Counted from the first letter of the stretch, positions 1-9,028 are shown. The stretch: 64,000 bases of DNA from Saccharopolyspora soli (GCF_022678645.1 NZ_JALBWV010000022.1:62001-126000), one strand, 5' to 3'. The notes: a model not told the origin generated them from the letters alone. Numbers and translations: made by a program.

Positions 1-51
1 CCGGGTTTCGCGGTGGCCGCTGGGCATCGATAGCAGTACGGGGAGACGTCG

Positions 52-1449
52 GTGAGCGACGAAGGTCGCCTGGTCGCCGGACGCTACCGAGTGCAGCGAC
101 GCATCGGCAGTGGCGCGATGGGCGTGGTGTGGGAGTGTGTCGACGAACGCCTGCACCGCACGGTCGCGGTCAAGCAGTTGTTGCTGCAGCCCGGATTGGA
201 TCCGGGTGAGGCCGAGGAAGCGCGGCAGCGGGCAATGCGGGAAGGCCGCATCGCGGCCCGGCTCCAGCACCCGAACGCCATCTCGGTCTACGACGTGGCT
301 GAGGACGAAGGTCAGCCGGTCCTGGTCATGGAGTACCTGCCGTCGACCAGCTTGGCCGGGATGATGTCCGACCACGGGCCGCTGCCGCCGCGCGAGGTGG
401 CGCGCATCGGTGCGCAGGTCGCCTCGGCGCTCGGTGCCGCGCACGCCGCCGGTGTCGTGCACCGCGACATCAAGCCGGGCAACATCCTGCTCGGCGACAA
501 CGGCCAGGTGAAGATCACCGACTTCGGGATCTCCCGAGCGCAGGGTGACGTCCAGGTCACCAAGACCGGGATGCTCGCCGGTACGCCCGCCTACCTCTCG
601 CCCGACGTGGCGATGGGCCAGGAGCCGACGCCCGCCTCCGACGTTTTCTCGCTCGGCGCCACGCTGTACGCGGCGATCGAGGGCCGCCCGCCGTTCGGGC
701 TCAACGAGAACACCCTCGCGCTGCTGCACGCGGTGGCGGCCGGGCGGATCGAGCCCCCGCAGCAGGCCGGACCGATGTCGCAGCCGCTGATGGCGATGAT
801 GGCCAACCGGGTCGAGGACCGGCCGGACATGGCGCAGGTCCGCGACATGCTGCAGTCGGTGGCCGACGGCGGTTCGGTGACATCGATCCCGACCATGGCG
901 GCACCGATCCCGCCCGCGCTGGCCCCCGAGTCCAGCCAGCCGGACATGGCCCCGACCAGCGTCGTCGGTTCGGACGGCACGACCGTCGCCTACTACGAAG
1001 AGGACCCGTACACGGAGCAGGCGTACGAAGACGCCACCTCTTACATGGGCTCCGACACCCGTGGCGACGCGGCGATCTACGAGCGGCCGCGCAAGAGCAA
1101 GCGACCGGTGGTGATCTCCGGTATCGCACTGGTGGCGGTCGCGGTGATCGCGGTGCTGGTCACCTCGGCGCTGATGAACCGGACTACCCCGCCGACCAAC
1201 ACCGGCAATCCGAGCAGCTCGGTGAACCAGGCGCCGCCGGTCCCGGTCGAGACGACCAGCGAGGACACTCCGACGAGCACCAGGGACACTCCGACCACGA
1301 CTCGGACCAACCCGCCCACCACCACTTCGAGGCCGCCGACCACGTCGCGACCGACGACGACTTCGAGGCCGCCGACCTCCTCCGAGGAGGAACCGACGTC
1401 CTCGGTGGAGGAACCGACCTCGACCGCGACCGGCAACGCGGGCGGCTGA
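52..1449 (+). CDS. Transmembrane Ser/Thr protein kinase (PknB-type), first of a tandem pair
   Basis: This 465-residue protein is a eukaryote-like Ser/Thr kinase. Residues 10-275 form the kinase domain, with the P-loop GSGAMGVVW, the catalytic lysine in VAVKQ, the catalytic loop HRDIKPGN and the DFG motif. The APE motif is replaced by SPD. One membrane helix (about 352-374) is followed by an extracellular Thr/Pro/Ser-rich stalk of about 90 residues without a recognisable sensor domain. The GTG start is preceded by GGGAGA at 41-46. The next gene is a paralogue in the same orientation and even the leader sequences resemble each other, which points to tandem duplication. The substrate is unknown. 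Confidence 0.93.
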   Translation: MSDEGRLVAGRYRVQRRIGSGAMGVVWECVDERLHRTVAVKQLLLQPGLDPGEAEEARQRAMREGRIAARLQHPNAISVYDVAEDEGQPVLVMEYLPSTSLAGMMSDHGPLPPREVARIGAQVASALGAAHAAGVVHRDIKPGNILLGDNGQVKITDFGISRAQGDVQVTKTGMLAGTPAYLSPDVAMGQEPTPASDVFSLGATLYAAIEGRPPFGLNENTLALLHAVAAGRIEPPQQAGPMSQPLMAMMANRVEDRPDMAQVRDMLQSVADGGSVTSIPTMAAPIPPALAPESSQPDMAPTSVVGSDGTTVAYYEEDPYTEQAYEDATSYMGSDTRGDAAIYERPRKSKRPVVISGIALVAVAVIAVLVTSALMNRTTPPTNTGNPSSSVNQAPPVPVETTSEDTPTSTRDTPTTTRTNPPTTTSRPPTTSRPTTTSRPPTSSEEEPTSSVEEPTSTATGNAGG

Positions 1450-1655
1450 GCATCCTTCCGGTCGCGAAGGCTCTACGGCCGGGGCATTCACCGCGAGGTG
1501 AGCGCCCCGGCCGTCGGTGTTCTCGGGCATGGGTGGCCCCGGTGTGTGGCCGGGTACGAGACGCCCAGTAACGTTGCACACCGTCGGGTGAAAGCTGGCC
1601 ACGGGGGTCCGGTCAGTACTGTCCAAGTAGGCACAGCCAGTACCAGGAGACACCG

Positions 1656-3164
1656 GTGAGCGCCGAAGGTCGTTTGATCGCGGGCCGGTACCGCTTGCAG
1701 CAGCAGATCGGCAGCGGCGCCATGGGGGTGGTGTGGCAGGCGGTGGACGAGCGCCTGCACCGCACGGTCGCAGTCAAGCAGTTGCTGCTGCAGCCCGGCT
1801 ACACCCCTGAAGAGACCGAGGAAGCCCGTCAGCGGTCGATGCGCGAGGGTCGCATCGCCGCCCGATTGCAGCACCAGAACGCGATCGTCGTCTTCGACGT
1901 CGCCGAGGACGAGGGCCAGCCGGTCCTGGTCATGGAATATCTGCCCTCGCAGAGCCTGGCATCGGTCATCGACGAACAGGGCGTGCTGCCGCCGCTGCAG
2001 GTGGCCCGGATCGGCGTGCAGGTGGCTGGCGCGCTCGCCGCGGCGCACATGGCGGGCATCGTGCACCGCGACCTCAAGCCGGGCAACATCCTGCTCGGCG
2101 ACAACGACATCGCCAAGATCACCGACTTCGGCATTTCCAGGGCCATCGGGGACGTCGCGGTCACCAAGAGCGGCATCCTCGCCGGTACCCCCGCGTACCT
2201 GGCGCCGGAGGTGGCGCTGGGGCGGGATCCGGCACCGGCCTCCGACGTGTTCTCGCTGGGCTCGACGCTGTACGCGGCGATCGAGGGCGGGCCGCCGTTC
2301 GGGGTGGATGAGAACGCGATCAGCCTGCTGCACCGGGTGGCACGCGGGCAGATCGAGCCGCCGCGCCAAGCCGGTCCGATGGCCCCGGCGCTGATGCAGC
2401 TGCTGCGGCCGGATCCGGTCGAGCGGCCGACCATGGCGCAGGCCCGCGAACTGCTGCAGGCCGTGCTCGACGGGCGACCGATCCCGAACGCCTCGCCGAA
2501 CGTCGGCTGGCAACGCCCCCCGGCGGCGCAAACGCGCACTCCACCGGCTGGTACGCGGATGGGCCCGCCACCGGCTGCCAACCCGCCCACTCGGGTCGGC
2601 GATGCCGTGTCGGCCGAGCCGCCGCGCCGCAACTACCGCCAGACGGCGCTGTGGGTGGTGGCGATCGTGGTCGCGGTGCTGGTCGGGGTGCTGGTCGCGA
2701 ACGCGTTCGGCGACGAATCACCGCAGGGCCAACCAAGTCCGACCAGTGCCGCGCCGCAGCCTCCGGCAGCGCCGTCCACTGCACCACCGACCGAATCGGC
2801 TACGCCGAAGTCCTCGGCCGCGACGACGACCAAGACCAGCGCACCGCCCAGCGTCAAGCAGCCGTCCCAGGCCGAGATCGTGCAGGTGGTGCGCGAGTAC
2901 TACTCGCTGGTGCCGAAGCGGTTGGACGAAGCGTGGCAGTTGCTAGGGCCAAGCCTGCAGGCGCAGGGCAAGGAGCGCTACGAGGCGTTCTGGGAATCGA
3001 TCGACGACGTCCGGATCATCGGTGACCCGGTGCAGGCCCGTGACAACGTCATCGTGACGCTGCAGTTCACCAAGGGCCACAACAAGATCACCGAACAGCA
3101 CGTGCTGGGCATGGTCACCACCCGGGACGGCCAGCCGCTGATCAACACCGACCGCCGCGGCTGA
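1656..3164 (+). CDS. Transmembrane Ser/Thr protein kinase, second of a tandem pair
   Basis: This 502-residue kinase is closely related to its upstream neighbour across the kinase domain (HRDLKPGN, DFG and an intact APE). A Pro-rich juxtamembrane segment leads to a membrane helix at about 331-349 and an Ala/Pro/Thr/Ser linker. Unlike its neighbour it ends in a folded extracellular domain of about 100 residues, rich in charged and aromatic residues, which resembles the small NTF2-like sensor domains seen on such kinases; that fold is inference. The GTG start has AGGAGA at 1645-1650. The gene ends in front of a convergent LysR gene, with a hairpin between them. Confidence 0.93.
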   Translation: MSAEGRLIAGRYRLQQQIGSGAMGVVWQAVDERLHRTVAVKQLLLQPGYTPEETEEARQRSMREGRIAARLQHQNAIVVFDVAEDEGQPVLVMEYLPSQSLASVIDEQGVLPPLQVARIGVQVAGALAAAHMAGIVHRDLKPGNILLGDNDIAKITDFGISRAIGDVAVTKSGILAGTPAYLAPEVALGRDPAPASDVFSLGSTLYAAIEGGPPFGVDENAISLLHRVARGQIEPPRQAGPMAPALMQLLRPDPVERPTMAQARELLQAVLDGRPIPNASPNVGWQRPPAAQTRTPPAGTRMGPPPAANPPTRVGDAVSAEPPRRNYRQTALWVVAIVVAVLVGVLVANAFGDESPQGQPSPTSAAPQPPAAPSTAPPTESATPKSSAATTTKTSAPPSVKQPSQAEIVQVVREYYSLVPKRLDEAWQLLGPSLQAQGKERYEAFWESIDDVRIIGDPVQARDNVIVTLQFTKGHNKITEQHVLGMVTTRDGQPLINTDRRG

Positions 3165-3174
3165 CGGGTCGCAG

Positions 3175-3206
3175 TCGTGAGTGCGAAAGCGGTTGCGCAC
3201 TCACGA
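3175..3206. terminator. Hairpin between convergent genes (family B repeat)
   Basis: An 11-bp perfect stem TCGTGAGTGCG / CGCACTCACGA encloses a 10-nt loop. It lies between the kinase stop (3164) and the LysR stop (3212), so it can serve both strands. Similar TCGTGAG stems occur near 10.09, 50.80 and 60.51 kb. Confidence 0.7.
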
Positions 3207-3211
3207 GGTGT

Positions 3212-4108
3212 TCATTCGCGCGCGATCTCCAAGAGGGTGTTCAACAGGGACCGGGTGGCCGGGCGGTCGGCCACCGTTTCGCGCACCGCGACGTAGAGGC
3301 GGCGCACCGGCTCCGGATGCCGCACCGGCCGCACGACCACGCCGGGATGCACGACGTCGAGACCTAGGCGCGGGACCAGCGCGACTCCGAGTTCGGCGGC
3401 CACGAAGCCCTGCGCGGAATAGCTGCCGTCGGTCTCCAGGACCACCTTGGGGGTGAACCCGGCGCTGGCGTAGGCGTCCCGCAGCAACAACGAGCAAATG
3501 TCGTCGCTGGTCAAGGCGCTGTTCACCCAGGAATCACCGGCCAACTGGGCGAGGCCGACGCACTCCTGGTCGGCCATCGGATGCGATTTCGGCAGCACCA
3601 CGCGGTAGGGGTCGTCGGTGAGGTGCACGAACCGCACGCCGCGCCGCTCGGGCGCGGTGCGACCCACCACGATGATCGCGAGGTCGGCCTCGCCCGCGGC
3701 TACGTCGTCGAGCAGTCCGACCTCCTGCATCCGCAGGTCCAGTTGTACCTCGGGATGCTCGGCGCGGAACTTGGCGACCGCGGGCGGGATCAGCCCAACG
3801 CTGGCGGTGTGGAAGAACCGCACCCGCAGCAGCCCGGTTCGCCCGGCCCGGATGTCGGCCAGTTCCGCTTCGGTGCCGCTGAGCAGCTCGGCGATCTGAC
3901 CGGCTCGCTCGGCCAGCAGCGTGCCAGCCGGGGTCGGCTTGAGCCCGCGCCCGACCTTCTCCAGCAGCGGGGTGCCCGCCTCCTTCTCCAGGGTGGACAG
4001 CTGTTGGCTGATCGCGGACGGGGTGTATCCGAGATTCGCTGCCGCCGCGCTGACCGAGCCGCTGGTGACCACGGCGCGCAGCACTTGCATCCGACGTACG
4101 TCCAGCAT
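3212..4108 (-). CDS. LysR-family transcriptional regulator
   Basis: The 298-residue protein has an N-terminal winged helix-turn-helix (about residues 1-60, starting MLDVRRMQVLRAVV) and a periplasmic-binding-like effector domain, the usual LysR layout. I start it at the ATG at 4108 because the LysR family begins with this sequence; the open frame continues about 65 codons upstream with non-LysR content. It is divergent from the EamA exporter gene at 4287, a common arrangement in which the regulator controls the exporter in response to a small molecule. The effector is unknown. Confidence 0.88.
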   Translation of the reverse strand: MLDVRRMQVLRAVVTSGSVSAAAANLGYTPSAISQQLSTLEKEAGTPLLEKVGRGLKPTPAGTLLAERAGQIAELLSGTEAELADIRAGRTGLLRVRFFHTASVGLIPPAVAKFRAEHPEVQLDLRMQEVGLLDDVAAGEADLAIIVVGRTAPERRGVRFVHLTDDPYRVVLPKSHPMADQECVGLAQLAGDSWVNSALTSDDICSLLLRDAYASAGFTPKVVLETDGSYSAQGFVAAELGVALVPRLGLDVVHPGVVVRPVRHPEPVRRLYVAVRETVADRPATRSLLNTLLEIARE

Positions 4109-4286
4109 GCCCCGACGATACAGCAGATCTGAAAGATCGGTTGATTTAAATTCACTTGTCCTTATGCCTTGATTGGCGCAACGTGGAAAGCGGCGATCGG
4201 TTCGGCAGGTACCGAAACATCGGCGACCTACCGTCCCGGCGGACTGACACCCCGACCGCGGGGTGTCCCACAAGACCGGAGAGGAC

Positions 4287-5378
4287 ATGAACAACCCGAC
4301 CAATTACGTCCGGCTCGGCGTGTTGGCACTGCTGTGGGGATCCAGCTTCCTGCTGATCAAGCTCGGCCTGAACGCGCTTTCGGCTACCCAGATCGCACTG
4401 CTGCGCATCGTCCTGGGTGCCCTGGTCCTGCTGGCATTGTGCGCGTTGCGCGGCCTGCGGTTGAGCCGCGACCGCGGGCTGTGGCGGCACATCGCGGTTG
4501 CCGCACTGTTCGGCAGCGCCCTGCCGTGGGTGTTGTTCGGCCTCGGAGAACAGACCGTGGACTCCGGCCTGACCGGCGTGCTCAACGCGACGACGCCGCT
4601 TTGGACGGTGTTGTTCGGGCTGTTCGTCGGCCGCGAGGCGATGCCACCCGCCCGGCTCTCCGGACTGCTGCTGGGATTCCTCGGCGTGCTGCTGATCTTC
4701 GCGCCGTGGCAGGGCGGCGGCCTGCTCAGCTGGGGTGTGCTCGCCTGCTTGGGTGCCGCGGTCAGCTACGGGATCGGATATGTCTACATCGGACGGAATT
4801 TGACCAGCGGCCACGGCCTTCCGCCGCTGACCCTGGCCGCGATGCAGATGATCGCCGCCACGGGTTACGCGCTGCTGGCGCTGCCGCTGGACGGCCTGCA
4901 GGCGGTTCGCTGGGCACCGCTCGGGCTGCTCGCCATCGCGGTGCTGGGCATCTTCGGCACCGGAATCGCCTTCGCGTTGAACTACCGGATCATCAGCGAC
5001 GAGGGTGCGACGACCGCATCCACCGTGGCTTATCTGATGCCGATCGTGTCGGTGCTGCTCGGCTGGCTGCTGCTCGGCGAAGAACTGGGCCTGCGAATCC
5101 TGCTGGGCATGGCGATCGTGCTGCTCGGCGTCGCGCTGACCCGTCGCACACCCGCTTCGAAAACCGTTGGCACAACTGAAGTTCGCACCCTGGATCAGGA
5201 GGACGACATGTCTGGCCGAACCCGCACCGGAGATGCCGCGAGCAGCGTCGAGCTGGCGACGCGAACCTCGGAACTCCCGCCGATCGGGCCGCTGAGCCGG
5301 TGGGCCCGGTTCCGCCTCGCCCTGATGCGCGGTTCCCAGCTCTACGCCGACTTGGCCAACAGCAACCCGAGGAAGTGA
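4287..5378 (+). CDS. EamA/RhaT-family (DMT) membrane transporter with C-terminal tail
   Basis: The protein has 363 residues. Residues 1-290 carry ten predicted hydrophobic segments in two EamA repeats, typical of drug/metabolite exporters. The start ATG at 4287 has GGAGAGG at 4278-4284. The family usually ends soon after the tenth helix. Here about 65 polar residues follow, and inside the tail an in-frame ATG at 5208 has a near-perfect AGGAGG about 5 nt upstream. The last 56 codons may therefore be translated separately. It is divergent from a LysR gene that probably regulates it. The substrate cannot be read from the sequence. Confidence 0.88.
   Translation: MNNPTNYVRLGVLALLWGSSFLLIKLGLNALSATQIALLRIVLGALVLLALCALRGLRLSRDRGLWRHIAVAALFGSALPWVLFGLGEQTVDSGLTGVLNATTPLWTVLFGLFVGREAMPPARLSGLLLGFLGVLLIFAPWQGGGLLSWGVLACLGAAVSYGIGYVYIGRNLTSGHGLPPLTLAAMQMIAATGYALLALPLDGLQAVRWAPLGLLAIAVLGIFGTGIAFALNYRIISDEGATTASTVAYLMPIVSVLLGWLLLGEELGLRILLGMAIVLLGVALTRRTPASKTVGTTEVRTLDQEDDMSGRTRTGDAASSVELATRTSELPPIGPLSRWARFRLALMRGSQLYADLANSNPRK
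5208..5378 (+). CDS. Possible internally started 56-residue peptide within the EamA tail
   Basis: An in-frame ATG at 5208 is preceded by CAGGAGGACGAC, a stronger ribosome-binding site than that of the host gene. The encoded peptide begins MSGRTRTGD and ends in a short amphipathic stretch (RWARFRLALMRGSQLYADL). It shows no membrane segment and no family I recognise. It could be a small protein fused in frame to the transporter gene or simply its tail. Confidence 0.35.
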   Translation: MSGRTRTGDAASSVELATRTSELPPIGPLSRWARFRLALMRGSQLYADLANSNPRK

Positions 5379-5423
5379 CGCGACCGCATGCCAGCGGGTG
5401 CGCGGCGCACCGAAAGTTCGGGT

Positions 5424-6110
5424 TCACACCAGGCGGCGGTCGGAGGCCCAACGGGAGAGTTCGTAGCGGTTCGACAGCTGCGTCTTGCGCAGCACGCTGG
5501 AGACGTGCGTCTCCACCGTTTTCACCGAGATGAACAGCTCCGACGCGATCTCCTTGTACGCGTAACCACGCGCCAGCAGCCGCAGCACTTCGCGCTCCCG
5601 CGGCGTCAGCAGGTCGAGCTCCGGGTCACCGACCGGCGCCGAGTTCGGGCCCTCCGAGAAGGCGTCCAGCACGAAACCCGCCAGCCGCGGCGAGAAAACC
5701 GCGTCACCGGCCCGCACCCGCTCGATCGCGTCCGCGAGATCGCGCCCGGAAATGGTCTTGGTGACATACCCCCGCGCACCGCCCCGGATCACCGCGATGA
5801 CGTCCTCGGCGGCGTCCGACACCGACAGCGCCAGGAACACCACGCCGGTGTTCTGGCTGCGCACCTGGCGCAGCACCTCGGCACCGCCGCCGTCGGGCAT
5901 GTGCACGTCGAGCAGCACCACCTCGGGCTGGTAGTGGCTGATCCCGGCAACCGCCTCGGCCACCGACCCGGCCTCGCCGACCACCTCGACCTGGTCGGCC
6001 GCCGCGGCGAGCTCGGCGCGCACCCCGGCGCGGAACAACGCGTGGTCGTCGACCAGGAACACCCGGACCGGCCGGGATTCGCTGACGTCGGCAGTCGCTT
6101 CACCGGTCAC
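5424..6110 (-). CDS. NarL/LuxR-family response regulator of the PspC-type sensor kinase
   Basis: This is a two-domain response regulator of about 228 residues. The receiver has the acidic pair VDDH, the phosphoacceptor Asp in VVLLDVHMP and the conserved Lys in VTKT; a LuxR helix-turn-helix follows (LTPREREVLRLLARGYAYKEIA). The stop is 5424. A GGAGG at 6120-6124 abuts an ATG at 6119 but sits 9 nt before a GTG at 6110, so I prefer the GTG; the ATG adds three residues. It lies 46 nt downstream of its sensor kinase on the same strand. It probably binds the tandem palindromes at 7483-7529. Confidence 0.92.
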   Translation of the reverse strand: MTGEATADVSESRPVRVFLVDDHALFRAGVRAELAAAADQVEVVGEAGSVAEAVAGISHYQPEVVLLDVHMPDGGGAEVLRQVRSQNTGVVFLALSVSDAAEDVIAVIRGGARGYVTKTISGRDLADAIERVRAGDAVFSPRLAGFVLDAFSEGPNSAPVGDPELDLLTPREREVLRLLARGYAYKEIASELFISVKTVETHVSSVLRKTQLSNRYELSRWASDRRLV

Positions 6111-6156
6111 GATCAACATCCTCCATCGCTGGGCTCGCCCGGTAGCGTACGTGAGT

Positions 6157-7461
6157 TCATGCCGCTGCCCTGGGCATTTCCATCTGCACCTCGGTACCCG
6201 AGCCGGGCGAGGTGCGCACCTTGACCCGACCGCCGTGCCGCTGCATGCGGCCCCGGATCGAGTCGGCCAGGCCGTGCCGGTCGTCGGGGACGGCGTCCGG
6301 GTCGAACCCGGCGCCCCGGTCCCGGACGTACACCGAGACCTGTTCGGACTCCACCTCCGCGTAGACGCTGACTTCCGCGACCCCGGCGTGCTTGGCGGCG
6401 TTGACGACCGCCTCGCGAGCCGCAGCCAGCTGCGCGACCAGCCGTTCGTCGACGTCGCAGTCACCGACAACCACCTGCTGAACCTTGACGGCGAAGGCGT
6501 CCTCGACCTCGCCGCAGATCCGGGTCAGCTCGGCGGAGAACGTGGTGGCCGGCGCGTCATCGGCCGCCGACCGGCGCGGCGAACCGTAGCCGTCCGGACC
6601 GTAGAGCCAGTTCCGCAGCTCGCGCTCCTGCCCCCGCGCCAGACGACGCACCTCGCGCTCGGAGTCGGCCTGCTTCTGGATCAGCGCGAGGGTCTGCAGC
6701 ACCGAGTCGTGCAGGTGCGCGGCGATCTCGGCGCGCTCCTGGGAACGGATCCGGCTGGCCCGCTCGACGTTGAGATCGCGCACCAGGCGCACCCACCAGG
6801 GCACGGTGAGCACCGCGACACCGATCAGCGTGGCGGCGACGGCCAGCAGCGCGAAGCTGACGTCGTCGATCGCGGCCCGCCCCGCCAGGAAGACCACGAT
6901 GCCCACGACCACCAGCGCCGCCCCGGCGAAGATGCGCACCAACGCGGACCGGCCGCCACCGCCGAGCAGCACTCCGACCACGCCGGATCGCGCGCCCTGC
7001 CGCCATCGGCGGCGCTGCGATTCGTCGGCTTCCCGCCAGACCACCGCGGCGCCGACCAACACCACCACCAGCGGCGCGGTGAGCCACGCCGACATCGACA
7101 CCAGGGAAACGACCGCCACCAGCGCGCCGACGCCGAGCAGGATCATGCCGAAACCCTGCTGGCGCTCCTTGACCGACACCGGGCGTTCGGAGCCCGTGCC
7201 CTGCGGCACGAAAACCCAGAGCAGCGCATAGGCCAGGATTCCCGCCCCGGCGCACGCGGCGAGTATCGCGAAGGCACCCCGCACCCAGAGCACCGGCAGA
7301 CCGAGGTGGTCGGCCACGCCACCGGCCACCCCCGCGAGCAGTCGCCCGGTGCGCCGTCGGCGCAACTGCGGGAACGCGGTGTTCGGCGGGTGCGTCGATT
7401 CCGGCGGTGCCGCACGAGTCCGTTTCCGCTTGTACCGGGCCTTCACAGCATTGATGGTCAC
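6157..7461 (-). CDS. PspC-domain sensor histidine kinase (LiaS-like)
   Basis: The 434-residue membrane kinase begins with a PspC domain (about residues 36-100, GRLLAGVAGGVADHLGLPVLWVR), followed by further membrane helices to about residue 215. A HisKA_3 box carries the phospho-accepting His in EIAAHLHDSVLQTL, and an HATPase domain ends the protein. It begins with GTG at 7461, divergent from the PspC/toastrack gene at 7566, and is followed by its response regulator. The arrangement matches LiaFSR-like envelope-stress modules of actinobacteria. The stimulus is probably membrane or cell-wall stress (inference). Confidence 0.93.
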   Translation of the reverse strand: MTINAVKARYKRKRTRAAPPESTHPPNTAFPQLRRRRTGRLLAGVAGGVADHLGLPVLWVRGAFAILAACAGAGILAYALLWVFVPQGTGSERPVSVKERQQGFGMILLGVGALVAVVSLVSMSAWLTAPLVVVLVGAAVVWREADESQRRRWRQGARSGVVGVLLGGGGRSALVRIFAGAALVVVGIVVFLAGRAAIDDVSFALLAVAATLIGVAVLTVPWWVRLVRDLNVERASRIRSQERAEIAAHLHDSVLQTLALIQKQADSEREVRRLARGQERELRNWLYGPDGYGSPRRSAADDAPATTFSAELTRICGEVEDAFAVKVQQVVVGDCDVDERLVAQLAAAREAVVNAAKHAGVAEVSVYAEVESEQVSVYVRDRGAGFDPDAVPDDRHGLADSIRGRMQRHGGRVKVRTSPGSGTEVQMEMPRAAA

Positions 7462-7482
7462 ACGGTCGCGCGGGCGCGGGCA

Positions 7483-7529
7483 TCAGGGACCGTCCCTGAC
7501 TTTCCGGGCGGTCTCAGGGGCGTCCCTGA
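7483..7529. promoter_or_regulatory. Two tandem palindromic operators in the divergent envelope-stress promoter
   Basis: TCAGGGACCGTCCCTGA (7483-7499) is a perfect inverted repeat around one central base. TCAGGGGCGTCCCTGA (7514-7529) is a 16-bp palindrome with one mismatch. Their centres are about 30 bp apart, near three helical turns. They lie between the divergent kinase and PspC genes, where a dimeric LuxR-type regulator would autoregulate. That the regulator at 5424-6110 binds here is inference. Confidence 0.6.
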
Positions 7530-7565
7530 TGCGATCGGGCGCAGCGGAATCCGATAGTGGTAGCC

Positions 7566-8786
7566 ATGAGCAGCACGAAGCGATCCGGTTTCGCCGGTAT
7601 CGAGGACACCCTGCGCGACTTCTGGGCGACCCGCCCGGTGCGACCGCGCAACGGTGGCAAGTTGGGAGGGGTGTCGGCGGCCATCGGCCTGCGGTACGGC
7701 GTCGATCCGATCCTGGTACGAGTCGCCTTCGTCCTGGCCACCGTTTACGGCGGTGCCGGTCTGGTGCTCTACCTGCTCGGGTGGCTGCTGTTCCCGAGGG
7801 AGGGCGACCCGGTGCCCGGCTCGACCGAGCCGATCCGACAGCCGACCTCCACCAGGGCGGCCGTGGTGCTCGTGCTGCTGTTGATACCGGGCGTGTTCTG
7901 GCTGACGACCTCGCCAGCCATCATCGGCTTGGCGGTCGGCCTCGGCGCGCTCTACATGTTGCACCGCAACTACGGCGAGAAGGGCATGGCACTGGCCACC
8001 GCAGCGCCGAGCACCACCCGACCGGTGGCGACTCCGGTGGGCGAGAACACCTGGGTCTACCCCGGCGGCACCTCGACCGATGCCCCGGTTGGCGAGTCCT
8101 CGCAGCAGGCGCCGCCCACCTGGGACCCGCTCGGCGCTGCTCCGTTCGCCTGGGACCTGCCCGAGCCCGACGAACCGGAGGATGCCCAGCCACGACGCCC
8201 GCGACGTCGCTGGATCAGCTTCGTGGCCTTGGCGGTGGCCGCGTTCTTCGCGGGCCTGGCCACCACGCTGGGTGCGAGCCTGGGCACCGCGCTGGCAATC
8301 GCGTTGGGCGTGCTCGGCCTCGGCATGGTCGTCGGCGCGTTCCTGCGCGGTGGGCGTGGGCTGATCTGGGCCGCGGTCCCGGTTGGCGCGCTGGCGATGG
8401 TGCTCGGCGCGTCGACCGGATTCAGCGGAGACGTGGGGGACGTGGAGATCCGGCCCACCTCGATCGAGAACGTCGCGCCGCGCTACCAGAAGTCGGCCGG
8501 TTCCATCATGCTCGACCTGCAGGACCTGCGGATGGCAGACGGCCAGGAACTGCGCACCGGCGCCAACGTCGGGATAGGCGACATCACCGTGCACGCGCCC
8601 CCCGAAGCGGATCTGCAGGTTCGGTGCTTGTCGGAGTTGGGCTCCGTGAACTGCTTGGACGTTTCAGCGGACGGCTCGTCGGTGGAGCGCTCCGTCGTCG
8701 ACAACGGCGCGGACGGTCCTGGTGGCGGGCGCATCGTTCTCGACCTGGTGGTTGGTACCGGAGATGTGGAGGTCGTCCGTGGCTGA
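7566..8786 (+). CDS. PspC / toastrack-domain membrane protein (LiaF-like)
   Basis: This is a 406-residue membrane protein. An N-terminal PspC domain (about 27-85) is followed by hydrophobic pairs near 100-125 and 205-275, then a C-terminal beta-rich domain (about 285-405) of the LiaF/toastrack kind. The ATG at 7566 is chosen over a GTG three codons upstream because MSSTKRSG is the natural family start; the ribosome site is weak. It is divergent from the sensor kinase gene. In related systems such proteins restrain the kinase and release it on envelope damage, which is the likely role here. Confidence 0.85.
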   Translation: MSSTKRSGFAGIEDTLRDFWATRPVRPRNGGKLGGVSAAIGLRYGVDPILVRVAFVLATVYGGAGLVLYLLGWLLFPREGDPVPGSTEPIRQPTSTRAAVVLVLLLIPGVFWLTTSPAIIGLAVGLGALYMLHRNYGEKGMALATAAPSTTRPVATPVGENTWVYPGGTSTDAPVGESSQQAPPTWDPLGAAPFAWDLPEPDEPEDAQPRRPRRRWISFVALAVAAFFAGLATTLGASLGTALAIALGVLGLGMVVGAFLRGGRGLIWAAVPVGALAMVLGASTGFSGDVGDVEIRPTSIENVAPRYQKSAGSIMLDLQDLRMADGQELRTGANVGIGDITVHAPPEADLQVRCLSELGSVNCLDVSADGSSVERSVVDNGADGPGGGRIVLDLVVGTGDVEVVRG

Positions 8787-8982
8787 CGAGGAAACCACCC
8801 GCCGCCCGGACCGGGACGGCCCCGACATGGTCACGCTGATCGCCGGTCTGCTCTCGGTCGCCATCGCCAGCGGCGTGCTGCTCGGCTTCGGCGGCAACCT
8901 GCAATGGCTGCTCGCGGTAACCGCGGTCGGGATCGGCATCGGCATGCTGATCGTGTCATTCCGAACCCGCCGAGACCACTGA
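8779..8982 (+). CDS. Small two-helix membrane protein translationally coupled to the PspC gene
   Basis: This 67-residue protein has a short acidic N-terminus (VADEETTRRPDRDGPD) and two hydrophobic segments. The GTG at 8779 has GGAGG at 8768-8772 and overlaps the PspC gene by 8 nt, so the two are translationally coupled. I recognise no family. It probably belongs to the envelope-stress module. A hairpin follows at 9003-9028. Confidence 0.7.
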   Translation: MADEETTRRPDRDGPDMVTLIAGLLSVAIASGVLLGFGGNLQWLLAVTAVGIGIGMLIVSFRTRRDH

Positions 8983-9002
8983 CGCGTGAATGCGCAGCCA
9001 GC

Positions 9003-9028
9003 CTGCCGCGAACCGCATTTCGCGGCAG
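9003..9028. terminator. Hairpin after the PspC operon
   Basis: CTGCCGCGAA and TTCGCGGCAG form a 10-bp stem with a 6-nt loop, 20 nt past the stop of the small membrane protein. There is no T-tract, as is usual in this GC range. Confidence 0.55.
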
